Origin: JALCRY01 sp050946575
Lineage (GTDB): Bacteria; Bacillota; Clostridia; Peptostreptococcales; Anaerovoracaceae
Direction of reading: 5' to 3'
DNA: 64,000 nucleotides
NCBI GenBank assembly: GCA_050946575.1
Contig: JBMNVB010000006.1
Span: 1-64,000 of the forward strand
Shown piece after piece: positions 7,340 through 15,766 of this stretch (position 1 is the stretch's first letter; each line of letters starts with the position of its first letter). The notes under the pieces are model-generated. The model was not told the DNA's origin. It worked only from the letters and a program-made list of their open reading frames with translations, and ran no database searches. The position numbers were made by a program, and so were the translations under genes.

Positions 7340-10300
7340 TCACCGGTTCTCGCTCTGCTCACTTTTGCGCACAAGCATTATAAGGATCTCCAGTATCTGA
7401 TCAAGATACGGCTTCTTGTTGTCGAGCTTGATTTTCGCCGGGCGGACCGAATGCCCGGATCCCTGACCCGCGCCTGCGCCGCGGCCGCTTCTGCCGCGGC
7501 CGTAGTACAGCGTCAGTTCGCTGCCGCGCTGCTGGACCTTCGAGATTCCCAGTTCCCCGGCCGCGGCCTTGATCCGGGCTATCCGGATCAGGTTCAGTGT
7601 CTCCTGCGGGACTTCGCCGAACACATCTGCAAGTTCATCGCGCATTGATGCTTCATCCTGTTCGGAGCTTATATCCGCTATCCGTCTGTAGTACTGGAGC
7701 TTCGTCGTCTCGTCCGGGATGTAATCCGCAGGGATGAGCGCGGAAACGCGGATGTCGATCTGCGTCTCTTCGCGCTCGCCCGTCACGACCTCGCCGCGGA
7801 TCGCGCGGACGGCATCGTCGACGAGCTTGCAGTAGAGCTCATAGCCGACATTGACGATGTGGCCGCTCTGCTCGCTGCCGAGTATATTGCCGGCGCCGCG
7901 GATCTCGAGATCGCGCATCGCTATTTTGAAGCCCGCGCCGAATTCCGTGAAATCCCGGATCGCCTGGAGGCGCTTCACCGCCACCTCGGAAAGCGCCTTG
8001 CCGCTCTTGTGGAGCAGATACGCGTAGGCCATCCTGTTCGTGCGGCCGACGCGCCCCCTGATCTGGTAGAGCTGCGACAGGCCGAACCTGTCCGCGTCGA
8101 ATACGATCAGGGTGTTCGCGTTCGGGATGTCTATCCCGTTTTCTATGATCGTTGTTGCGACGAGCACATTGTACTCCCCGGCCTGGAAACTCATCATGAC
8201 GTCCTCGAGCCGGCGCTCCTCCATCCGGCCGTGGCCGACGCACACCGCGGCTTCGGGAACTAGTTTCTTTATCTTCTCGGCAATGCCGAATATCCCGTTT
8301 ATCCTGTTGTACACGCAGAAGACCTGCCCGCCGCGGTCGAGTTCGCGCCGCACCGCTTCCGCTATTACGTGATCCTCCTCTTCCATCACATATGTCTGGA
8401 CCGGATACCTGTTATCGGGCGGCTCGGAGATGATGCTCATGTCGCGCAGTCCGAGCAGCGACATATGCAGCGTCCTCGGGATCGGCGTCGCGGACAGCGT
8501 CAGGACGTCGATGTTCGCCTTCAGCTTCTTTATCGCCTCTTTGTGGCGCACGCCGAACCGCTGTTCCTCGTCGACCACGAGCAGCCCGAGGTCTTTGAAT
8601 TCAACATCAGAGGACAGCAGCCTGTGCGTCCCGATGACTATATCGACAGACCCGTCTTTCAGGCCGCGTATCGTGTCGCCGATCTCCGCGTCCGTCCTGA
8701 ATCTCGACATCAGTGCGACCCTGAACGGGAATTTCTCGAACCGTTCCTTCAGCGTATTATAATGCTGGCTCGCGAGTATCGTCGTCGGGACGAGCATCGC
8801 CGCCTGCTTCCCGTCCGCCGCACACTTGAAGATCGCTCTCGCCGCGACTTCCGTCTTCCCGTAACCGACATCGCCGCAGAGCAGCCGGTCCATCGGGACC
8901 GGGCTTTCCATGTCCTTCTTTATCTCATCAATGCACCGCAGCTGGTCAGGGGTCTCCTCATACGGGAAGCTGTCCTCGAACTCTTTCTGCCAGACTGTGT
9001 CCGGCGAGAACGCCCAGCCCTGCCTGCTCTTCCGCTCAGCCTGGATTTTGAGCAGCTCGTCCGCCATGCCGGCGACGGCCGCTTTTGCCTTCGCCTTCGT
9101 GTTCTTCCACTCGCGGCCGCTCATCTTGTTTACCCTGGGCTGCGCATTGTCCGGAGCGATGTATTTCTGGATCAGATCCATCTGCTCCGCCGGAACGTAA
9201 AGGATGTCTCGTCCGGCGTACTTTATCTCCATGAAGTCACGCTGCTCGCCGAGAATAGTGAGCTGTTTCAGTCCGGCGTAGCGGCCGATGCCGTACGCTT
9301 CGTGCACGACGAAATCGCCCGGCGATATATCGGAGAACTGCTTTATCGGTTCGGCGTTCTCACCGAAATTCCTGCGGCGCCTTCTGATTTTCCTTGTCCC
9401 GAATATATCGGAATCAGATATATAGCAGATCTTCTCTTCGGGAAAATCCATGCCGGCGGAAAGCTGGCCGGAAGATACGCGGACGCGCCCCGCGAGTCCC
9501 GACCGCGATATGAAATCCGTCATATTGGTGAAACGGTCTTCCGTGGAGCACACGATCGTGACGTCATATCCGTTGTTTACATAATGATTGAGATCGTCTT
9601 CCAGCAGGTCCATCTTGCCGTTATACGAAAGCATCTGCCTGCATGTGACGTGCTCCAGCGCGCGCAGCGTCTTTACGCCCTTCACGCGCTCGGACAGCGG
9701 AGTGAAGAGCCAGATCCTGTCCTGCCCGTAGACATCAAGGAAATCCCCGACGCCCGGGTACAGACGCGTATCGCTTTTCACCGCGCGGCCGTCTTCGACC
9801 ATCGCGGTGACATCCCCGGCGGCCTCCCGCTCCCGCGCTTCGAGAGCTTCATACGCCCTGTTCGGATCATCCACGATGACGATCCCGTCCTTCATGTAAT
9901 CCCAGATGTGACAGGCATCCTCGTACAGGTCTTCCATATACGGCTCGAGATTCCGCACGTTCGTCATATTCTGCATGTCGTCGAGAAGCGCATCAATGCG
10001 TTCGGGCATTGATGCGTATTCGCGGCGGATCCTCTTTTCCGCCCTCGCGAAGGCTTCATAATCGCGGATAACTATGTTCGCCGGCATCACGGTCAGCGAA
10101 TCCCGCTTCGCTACAGAACGCTGCGACTCGACGTCGAACGTCCTTATCGACTCCGCCTCGGTGTCGAACAGCTCTATCCTGCACGGCATCTCCTCATACG
10201 GCGTGAAAATGTCTATGATGTCGCCCCTCACCGAGAACTGTCCGCTCGCGTAGACCATCGGCACGCGCTCGTACCCCATGTCGACGAGGTCCGTCATCAG

Positions 10301-10681
10301 TCGGCGGATGTCGATGTCGCCGCCGGTCCTGACGGTCAGGCCCGCGCGTCTCCACACGCCCGCGGGCGGGAGCCTCTTCACCGACGACGCGGCGGATGTG
10401 ACAGCGATGCATCCGGCCCCGCGCGAAAACGCTTCCATCACGCGCAGGCGCTCTATCATCATGTCGCGGTTCCCGGCCTCGTACGACAGCGGTTCATTGT
10501 CGTCGTCCGGGAGCAGGAGCACCTCGCTGTCCGCAAAAAAAGAAATATCGGAGGCGAGCGTCCGCGCCGCCTCATACGAAGGCGTTATCACGAGGCACTG
10601 CCTCCCGTTCTCTCTTGCTGTTTTCGCGCATACCGGGGCGCATCTGCTCCCGGAAACTCCTGTGATGTTAATGATCCCCAT
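7340..10681 (-). CDS. mfd: transcription-repair coupling factor Mfd
   Basis: 1113 residues, slightly short for Mfd. Order: UvrB-homology/UvrA-binding region in the first third; RNA-polymerase-interacting CarD-like domain (SPGDFVVHEAYGIGRYAGL, about 450); SF2 RecG-like translocase with Walker A CGDVGYGKTEVA (about 600) and DEEQ box VVDEEQRFG; TRG motif region (RIRGRVGRTNR-like QIRGRVGRTNRMAYAYLL); and the C-terminal regulatory D7 domain. Mfd pushes stalled RNA polymerase off lesions and recruits UvrA. The ATG overlaps the end of pth by 14 bp, as in the conserved pth-mfd pair. Fin and spoVT, usual companions in Bacillus, are absent. Confidence 0.97.
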   Translation of the reverse strand: MGIINITGVSGSRCAPVCAKTARENGRQCLVITPSYEAARTLASDISFFADSEVLLLPDDDNEPLSYEAGNRDMMIERLRVMEAFSRGAGCIAVTSAASSVKRLPPAGVWRRAGLTVRTGGDIDIRRLMTDLVDMGYERVPMVYASGQFSVRGDIIDIFTPYEEMPCRIELFDTEAESIRTFDVESQRSVAKRDSLTVMPANIVIRDYEAFARAEKRIRREYASMPERIDALLDDMQNMTNVRNLEPYMEDLYEDACHIWDYMKDGIVIVDDPNRAYEALEAREREAAGDVTAMVEDGRAVKSDTRLYPGVGDFLDVYGQDRIWLFTPLSERVKGVKTLRALEHVTCRQMLSYNGKMDLLEDDLNHYVNNGYDVTIVCSTEDRFTNMTDFISRSGLAGRVRVSSGQLSAGMDFPEEKICYISDSDIFGTRKIRRRRRNFGENAEPIKQFSDISPGDFVVHEAYGIGRYAGLKQLTILGEQRDFMEIKYAGRDILYVPAEQMDLIQKYIAPDNAQPRVNKMSGREWKNTKAKAKAAVAGMADELLKIQAERKSRQGWAFSPDTVWQKEFEDSFPYEETPDQLRCIDEIKKDMESPVPMDRLLCGDVGYGKTEVAARAIFKCAADGKQAAMLVPTTILASQHYNTLKERFEKFPFRVALMSRFRTDAEIGDTIRGLKDGSVDIVIGTHRLLSSDVEFKDLGLLVVDEEQRFGVRHKEAIKKLKANIDVLTLSATPIPRTLHMSLLGLRDMSIISEPPDNRYPVQTYVMEEEDHVIAEAVRRELDRGGQVFCVYNRINGIFGIAEKIKKLVPEAAVCVGHGRMEERRLEDVMMSFQAGEYNVLVATTIIENGIDIPNANTLIVFDADRFGLSQLYQIRGRVGRTNRMAYAYLLHKSGKALSEVAVKRLQAIRDFTEFGAGFKIAMRDLEIRGAGNILGSEQSGHIVNVGYELYCKLVDDAVRAIRGEVVTGEREETQIDIRVSALIPADYIPDETTKLQYYRRIADISSEQDEASMRDELADVFGEVPQETLNLIRIARIKAAAGELGISKVQQRGSELTLYYGRGRSGRGAGAGQGSGHSVRPAKIKLDNKKPYLDQILEILIMLVRKSEQSENR

Positions 10682-11231
10682 TGTACAGATTCATAGCTTT
10701 GTCAATGCCGTCCTCAATGATCGCGTCGACGGCTTTCGCCGCCCTGTCGACCGCGTCTTCGAGCACCGGCACTTCTTCTTTTGTGAAACCTCCCGTAACG
10801 AAATCCGCTGCCGGTATCACTCCGTGATCTCCGATCCCGATCCTTATCCTCGGGAACTCGTCCGTGCCAAGGTGATAGATAACGGACTTCATGCCGTTGT
10901 GCGAGCCTGAGCTTCCCTTCTTTCTGATCCTGATCCTGCCCGGCGGAAGATCCATATCGTCGTATATGACGATCAGGTTCTCCGGCGGAAGTTTATAGAA
11001 CCTCATTATCTCGCCGACGGATTCGCCGGAAAGATTCATGAACGTCTGCGGTTTCACCAGCATAACCTTATGGCCGGCGAGAGTGTACTCGCCGACCATG
11101 GCCTTATGCTTCAGTTTATTTACTTTTACGCCCTTGAGCCCGGCAATGCGGTCCACCGTTATGAACCCCATGTTGTGCCGGGTATTGGCGAATCCCGGTC
11201 CGGGATTCCCGAGCCCGACTACTATATACAT
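10668..11231 (-). CDS. pth: peptidyl-tRNA hydrolase
   Basis: 187 residues from the ATG at 11231, which gives the family start MYIVVGLGNPGPG. A TTG at 11240 would add three residues. Active-site elements visible are NPGPGFANTRHNMGF with the catalytic histidine, FMNLSGESVG, and IYDDMDLPPGRIRIRKKG with the catalytic aspartate. It cleaves peptide from prematurely released peptidyl-tRNA and recycles tRNA. It starts 1 nt after the prs stop codon and has no obvious Shine-Dalgarno site, so it probably depends on translational coupling to prs. It overlaps mfd. Confidence 0.96.
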   Translation of the reverse strand: MYIVVGLGNPGPGFANTRHNMGFITVDRIAGLKGVKVNKLKHKAMVGEYTLAGHKVMLVKPQTFMNLSGESVGEIMRFYKLPPENLIVIYDDMDLPPGRIRIRKKGSSGSHNGMKSVIYHLGTDEFPRIRIGIGDHGVIPAADFVTGGFTKEEVPVLEDAVDRAAKAVDAIIEDGIDKAMNLYNGDH

Positions 11232-11232
11232 G

Positions 11233-12183
11233 TCAGTCAAATATCTTGCTTATCGATTCGTTCGTGTGTATCCTCATCATCGCCTCCGCGAACAGCGGCG
11301 CGACCGAGAGCACCTTCATGTTATCGAGGCGCTTCTCCGGCGGGATAGGTATTGTGTTCAGGAATACTATCTCCTTGAACGGCGTATTCTTGAGCCTTTC
11401 GATGGCAGGGCCGGACAGCACGGCATGCGTCGCGCCGCATATCACGCTCTTCGCCCCGAGCTTAATCAATGCATTGCCTGCATTGCATATCGTACCCGCA
11501 GTGTCGATCATATCATCTATGATGATGCAGTTTTTGCCGTCGACATCCCCGATTATGTTCATGATCTCGCTCTTGTTCGCTTCGGGACGCCTCTTGTCAA
11601 TGATGGCGATCGGGCATCCGAGAGGCTCCGCCAGGGATCTGGCTCTCGTCACGCTGCCGTGATCCGGCGATACCACCACGAGATCCTCTATTTCCTGTTC
11701 CTTAAAGTATTTATACAGGATAGGCATGCCGAGCAGATGATCCACGGGGATGTTGAAGTATCCCTGTATCTGTGCGGCGTGAAGGTCCATCGTGACCACT
11801 CTGTCAGCTCCGGCGGCCATGAGCAGATCCGCGACCAGTTTCGCCGTGATAGGATCCCTCGCCTTCGCCTTCCTGTCCTGACGCGCATACCCGTAATACG
11901 GCATCACCGCATTGATCCTGCCGGCGGACGCCCTCTTCATCGCGTCGATCATGATCAGTATCTCCATCAGATTCTGGTTCACCGGATTACATGTGGGCTG
12001 AACGATATAACAGTCATGCCCTCTGACGGTCTCGTTAATGTCGACAGCGATCTCACCGTCGCTGAACTTCGACACATTCGCCTTGCCGAGAGGCTTGCCC
12101 ATGATGTTCGCGATCTCCTCCGCGAGCTCAGGATAAGCGTTCCCGGTAAATACCTTGTAACCGGCAAAAACTACGTTTTTCAT
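11233..12183 (-). CDS. prs: ribose-phosphate pyrophosphokinase
   Basis: Makes PRPP from ribose 5-phosphate and ATP for purine, pyrimidine, histidine and NAD synthesis. 316 residues, the class I length. Motifs: the flexible loop after YYGYARQDRKAKARDPIT, the DLHAAQIQGYF segment (about 130), and the PRPP-binding CIIIDDMIDTAGT (about 215-227). I take the ATG at 12183. The ATG at 12195 is itself part of the ribosome site (ATGGAGGACAAA precedes the real start). The downstream pth, and PRPP-sensing purR 2.3 kb upstream, fit nucleotide metabolism. Confidence 0.96.
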   Translation of the reverse strand: MKNVVFAGYKVFTGNAYPELAEEIANIMGKPLGKANVSKFSDGEIAVDINETVRGHDCYIVQPTCNPVNQNLMEILIMIDAMKRASAGRINAVMPYYGYARQDRKAKARDPITAKLVADLLMAAGADRVVTMDLHAAQIQGYFNIPVDHLLGMPILYKYFKEQEIEDLVVVSPDHGSVTRARSLAEPLGCPIAIIDKRRPEANKSEIMNIIGDVDGKNCIIIDDMIDTAGTICNAGNALIKLGAKSVICGATHAVLSGPAIERLKNTPFKEIVFLNTIPIPPEKRLDNMKVLSVAPLFAEAMMRIHTNESISKIFD

Positions 12184-12211
12184 TTTGTCCTCCATTATAA
12201 TGACAGCAATT

Positions 12212-12913
12212 TTATTTTTTACTCTTATCGAGTTTTCCGCTTTTCTCCACCCAGCCCTCTTTTATGGCCGGTTTCGCTCTTTCTATGTACAGTGATCCGT
12301 CCGGCACGTCCTTCGTGACCGTGCTGCCGGCGGCGATATACGCTTTCTTCCCGACGCTGACCGGGGAGATCATATTCGAATTGCATCCGATGAACGCGTC
12401 GTCGCTGACTGTGGACCTGTATTTTTTCGAGCCGTCGTAGTTCACGAATACGACTCCGCATCCCAGGTTCACGCGCTCGCCGATGTCGCTGTCGCCGATA
12501 TAAGTGAGGTGTGACGATTTCGAGCCGTCACCGAATGTGCTGTTCTTCACTTCGACGAAATCGCCGACCCTGCATCCGCTGCCGATATGGCTGTTCGGTC
12601 TGATGTACGCGAACGGTCCGACCTGAGTGTCCTCTCCGACTGTGCTGTCCAGGACCACCGAGCTCCACACGTTCGTGCCGCTCCCGATCTTCGAATCCCG
12701 GATCCTCGAGTTCGTGCCGACAGTGCAGTTTTCGCCTATCTCGACATCGCCCTCGAGCACGACGGCCGGGTATATGACCGTGCCCGCTCCGATCTTCGCG
12801 TCTCCGTCTATGTACACCGACTTTATATCGATGAATCTTACTCCTTTTTCAGCGTATCCGATGTTCTTCTCAATGCGTTCCTTTTCCTGCTTTTCGTATT
12901 CCGCTATGTCCAT
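12212..12913 (-). CDS. GlmU-like acetyltransferase lacking the uridylyltransferase domain
   Basis: 233 residues, almost entirely hexapeptide-repeat left-handed beta-helix (for example IGAGTVI, VLEGDVEIGENCTVG). It matches the C-terminal half of GlmU, with HLTYIGDSDIG (catalytic histidine) and VNYDGSKKYRSTVSDDAFIG (acetyl-CoA/GlcN-1-P site). Bacillus GlmU is about 456 residues, with an N-terminal GlcNAc-1-P uridylyltransferase (GxGTRM motif) that is missing here; only a short charged N-terminal helix (1-25) remains. It sits exactly at the glmU position between prs and murC. Inferred role: acetylation of glucosamine-1-phosphate, with uridylylation supplied by another protein. Confidence 0.75.
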   Translation of the reverse strand: MDIAEYEKQEKERIEKNIGYAEKGVRFIDIKSVYIDGDAKIGAGTVIYPAVVLEGDVEIGENCTVGTNSRIRDSKIGSGTNVWSSVVLDSTVGEDTQVGPFAYIRPNSHIGSGCRVGDFVEVKNSTFGDGSKSSHLTYIGDSDIGERVNLGCGVVFVNYDGSKKYRSTVSDDAFIGCNSNMISPVSVGKKAYIAAGSTVTKDVPDGSLYIERAKPAIKEGWVEKSGKLDKSKK

Positions 12914-12917
12914 GCTC

Positions 12918-14318
12918 CTATTCGCTCTCCTTCTTTTCCTTATCGAGATCGAGAATCATTTCACCGATCTTATACACGTCTCCCGCGCCGACTGTGAGCA
13001 CGAGGTCTCCGGGTTCGGCATTGCCGTATACGAATTTCGCGATGTCTTCAAACTCGTCGAAATAGTAGACCGGATGCCCCGGATTTTTCTCCCTGAATGC
13101 CTGCATGAGCTTTTTCGAGCTTATCTTGTAAATGTTCTTTTCACGCGCCGCGTAGATCTCGGCGAACACGACTTTATCCGCATCACCGAACGCGCCGACG
13201 AATTCGTCGAAGAGCGCGATGGTTCTCGTGTATGTATGCGGCTGGAATATGCACCAGATGTTATTGTGCTTCATCTTTTTCGCCGCCTTCAGCGTCGCCT
13301 TTATCTCGGTCGGATGATGCGCGTAATCGTCGATCACTTTTACTCCGTCAGACGTTACTCCGGTCACATCGAACCTGCGCTCCGTCCCGGTATATGTCTC
13401 GAGAGTCTTCTTTATCACGGCGGGATCGATCCCGAGCGTATATGTGCACGCTGTCGAAACGAGCGCATTAAGGACGTTGTGCTCGCCCGGCACCGCGAGA
13501 TGCACCCTGAACAGTTCACTGCCGTGATGGAAGCAGGTGAACGACGGCTGCCCGAGGTCGTCGAATTCTATGTCCGCGGCATAGAAATCGCATGTCTCGT
13601 TCAGACCGTAAGTGATCACATTTTTCCTGTCCTTTATTACTTCCTTCACGAACGGGTTCGCGTCGTACGCGAATATCATGCCGTCGTCCGGCACGAGGTC
13701 CGCGAAGTCATTGAACGATTTCACTATGTGATCGATGTCCTTGAAATAGTCCAGGTGATCGGAGTCGATATTCAGTATTATCTCGATCATCGGCCTGAAC
13801 TGCAGGAAACTGTCCATGTATTCGCACGCTTCCGTAACGAAAAAATCCCCGTGCCCGACACGCACGTTCCCGCCTATCTCCTCGAGATTCCCGCCTACGA
13901 GAATAGTCGGATCCATATCGGCGTGTTTCAGGATCAGGGATATCATCGATGTGGTCGTGGTCTTTCCGTGCGTTCCGGCTATGGCAATGCTGTGCTTGTG
14001 CTCCTGCATGAGCCGGCCCAGCATCTGAGCCCTCGTTATGCACGGGATCCCCTTTTCCCTCGCTCTTACGAGTTCCGGATTATCGCGTCCTATCGCGTTT
14101 GAATATACTACAAGATCCGCGTTCTCCACATTCTCCGCGCTGTGACCGCGGTATACTTTCACACCCTCGTCAATGAAATGCTCTACCTTTTCATTCACGT
14201 TCATGTCCGATCCGGTGACCGTATATCCCTTCGAAAGCAGGATATCCGCCACGGCCGAAAGCCCGATTCCCCCTATGCCGATGCAGTGCACCGTCTTAAT
14301 ATTAGACAAGTCAGTCAT
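12918..14318 (-). CDS. murC: UDP-N-acetylmuramate--L-alanine ligase
   Basis: First amino-acid-adding ligase of peptidoglycan synthesis. N-terminal Rossmann-like UDP site (CIGIGGIGLSAVADILL), central ATP P-loop GTHGKTTTTSMISLILK (about 110-126), ADP-ribose region DDYAHHPTEI (about 295-304). 466 residues from the ATG at 14318, close to the family's 430-460. An in-frame GTG at 14327 and TTG at 14324 lie too near the AAAGGA site. Only 4 bp separate it from the GlmU-like gene. An extended -10 (TGCTATAAT) lies upstream at about 14350. Confidence 0.95.
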   Translation of the reverse strand: MTDLSNIKTVHCIGIGGIGLSAVADILLSKGYTVTGSDMNVNEKVEHFIDEGVKVYRGHSAENVENADLVVYSNAIGRDNPELVRAREKGIPCITRAQMLGRLMQEHKHSIAIAGTHGKTTTTSMISLILKHADMDPTILVGGNLEEIGGNVRVGHGDFFVTEACEYMDSFLQFRPMIEIILNIDSDHLDYFKDIDHIVKSFNDFADLVPDDGMIFAYDANPFVKEVIKDRKNVITYGLNETCDFYAADIEFDDLGQPSFTCFHHGSELFRVHLAVPGEHNVLNALVSTACTYTLGIDPAVIKKTLETYTGTERRFDVTGVTSDGVKVIDDYAHHPTEIKATLKAAKKMKHNNIWCIFQPHTYTRTIALFDEFVGAFGDADKVVFAEIYAAREKNIYKISSKKLMQAFREKNPGHPVYYFDEFEDIAKFVYGNAEPGDLVLTVGAGDVYKIGEMILDLDKEKKESE

Positions 14319-14444
14319 ATTCAACACTTCCTTTGTATTTTTCGCCTACTTATTATAGCATAGATAAAACTTCGATTAAAGAACTGTAAAGCGCAGGCGC
14401 GGAGAAAGTTCGGGAGGCTGAGACGGGCCGGGCTCCCGCCCCGT

Positions 14445-14473
14445 TTGACAAAACAGGGCCCGTACAATATTAT
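14445..14473 (+). promoter_or_regulatory. purR promoter placing the start codon at +1
   Basis: TTGACA (14445-14450), 17 bp, TATTAT (14468-14473). The ATG of purR is at 14480, seven bases past the -10, where transcription is expected to begin. No Shine-Dalgarno sequence lies between. This implies a leaderless purR message. Confidence 0.7.
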
Positions 14474-14479
14474 CAAAAT

Positions 14480-15289
14480 ATGAAAAGATCAGAACGAATT
14501 GGTGCGATTATCAAGATAATGTCCGACAATCCGGAGCGTTCCTTCACTCTCCGGTATTTCGCGGATCTGCTCGGCGTGTCCAAATCCACGGCGAGTGAAG
14601 ACGTCCAGGGAGCGAAGCGCGCGGTCGCGGGATGCGATCTCGGGCGGATCGTCACTACGCCTGGAGCGACCGGCGGAGTCAGATACGTCCCGTACATCTC
14701 GGACAGCAGAGTCAGGGAGATCCAGGAAGAGCTGTGCGAAAAACTGCGCGATCCGTCGAGAATGACGGGCGGAGGCTTCCTGTACACGTCGGACATTATG
14801 TTCTCATATGAAATGACGAGGAAGATGGGGCTCGTCCTCGCGAGGAAATACGCGCAGGCCAAACCGGATTATATTGTCACGCTCGAGACGAAGGGCATAC
14901 CGCTCGCTATGCAGGTGTCGGGACTCATGAACACACCGCTCACAGTCATCAGGCGGGAAACGAAAGTCTCCGAAGGCGCGACCGTTTCTATAAATTACTA
15001 TTCCACGGCTTCCGGGCTCATGCAGAAAATGTCGATGGCAAAACGCGCCATAAAACCGGGATCCCGCGCATTGCTGATAGATGATTTCATGCGGGGCGGC
15101 GGTTCGCTCAAGGGCGTTTACGAGCTGCTGAGGGAATTCGATGTCGAAGTCTGCGGGATAGGCGTCGCGATCGGTTCCACGAATTACAGGGAACAGAAGG
15201 TCGAAGGCGCCGTGTCCATCGTGCTTCTGCGCGAAGTGGACGAAAGCAGCCAGTTCATTGATGTAATTCCGAATAGTCGGATTTTTTAA
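14480..15289 (+). CDS. purR: pur operon repressor PurR (PRPP-binding)
   Basis: 269 residues. The N-terminal winged helix-turn-helix (RFADLLGVSKSTASEDVQGAK, about 26-46, shown in part) precedes a type I phosphoribosyltransferase-like domain. That domain has the PRPP loop RALLIDDFMRGGGSLKGV at about 198-215. In Firmicutes this non-catalytic PRTase domain senses PRPP and releases pur-operon operators. It is divergent from murC and followed 92 bp later by spoVG, the order known from Bacillus. No Shine-Dalgarno site; see the promoter, which suggests leaderless translation. Confidence 0.93.
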   Translation: MKRSERIGAIIKIMSDNPERSFTLRYFADLLGVSKSTASEDVQGAKRAVAGCDLGRIVTTPGATGGVRYVPYISDSRVREIQEELCEKLRDPSRMTGGGFLYTSDIMFSYEMTRKMGLVLARKYAQAKPDYIVTLETKGIPLAMQVSGLMNTPLTVIRRETKVSEGATVSINYYSTASGLMQKMSMAKRAIKPGSRALLIDDFMRGGGSLKGVYELLREFDVEVCGIGVAIGSTNYREQKVEGAVSIVLLREVDESSQFIDVIPNSRIF

Positions 15290-15381
15290 AAAGTTTCCTT
15301 GTAAAACATGCACCGTTACAATATAATTAAGTGTGGAAATAAAGCAGACCGATGGGGCTGCGGGAAAGGCGGTGCTTAGAT

Positions 15382-15729
15382 ATGCAGGTAACGGATGTCA
15401 GGATCAGAAAAATAAATGACGAAGGAAAAATGAAAGCCGTGGTCTCCATCACCTTTGACGACGAATTTGTGGTGCACGATATAAAGATCATCGACGGGCA
15501 GAACGGACTGTTCATAGCCATGCCGAGCCGCAAGATGGGTGAAGGCGATTTCAAGGACATCGCGCATCCGCTGAGTTCGGAAACGAGAAACAAGATCAAA
15601 GAGGCCATATTCGCCGAGTACAACAGAGTGCTTGCCGAAAAGGCGGCCGCCGAGGGTGCCGCCGGACCTGATAAAGCCGGGAATACGGACGGATCCGAAA
15701 ATCCCGGCGGGACGGAAACAGCAGAATAA
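15382..15729 (+). CDS. spoVG: SpoVG family RNA/DNA-binding regulator
   Basis: 115 residues. The conserved core MQVTDVRIRKIND..KMKAVVSITFDDEFVVHDIKIIDG (two parts) and FIAMPSRKMGEGDFKDIAHPL are diagnostic of SpoVG. The acidic, alanine/glycine-rich tail beyond about residue 85 is variable in the family. Known members bind nucleic acid and tune division, sporulation and virulence genes. I start at the ATG at 15382, 9 nt after GAAAGGCGG; the upstream ATG at 15352 would add ten residues not found in the family. It shares a bidirectional terminator with the convergent L,D-transpeptidase. Confidence 0.94.
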   Translation: MQVTDVRIRKINDEGKMKAVVSITFDDEFVVHDIKIIDGQNGLFIAMPSRKMGEGDFKDIAHPLSSETRNKIKEAIFAEYNRVLAEKAAAEGAAGPDKAGNTDGSENPGGTETAE

Positions 15730-15735
15730 AAGAAA

Positions 15736-15766
15736 AACCGGAACCGCGCGGCTCCGGTTATTTTTT
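15736..15766. terminator. bidirectional terminator between spoVG and the L,D-transpeptidase
   Basis: Stem AACCGGA (15736-15742) with TCCGGTT (15753-15759), extended by an inner ccgcgcgg, flanked by A-rich sequence on the left and attttttt-like sequence on the right. It can therefore serve both convergent genes. Confidence 0.85.

Noticed and set aside
8369..10012. 547-codon plus-strand frame inside mfd
   Set aside because: Shadow of mfd; the mfd protein is intact across it.
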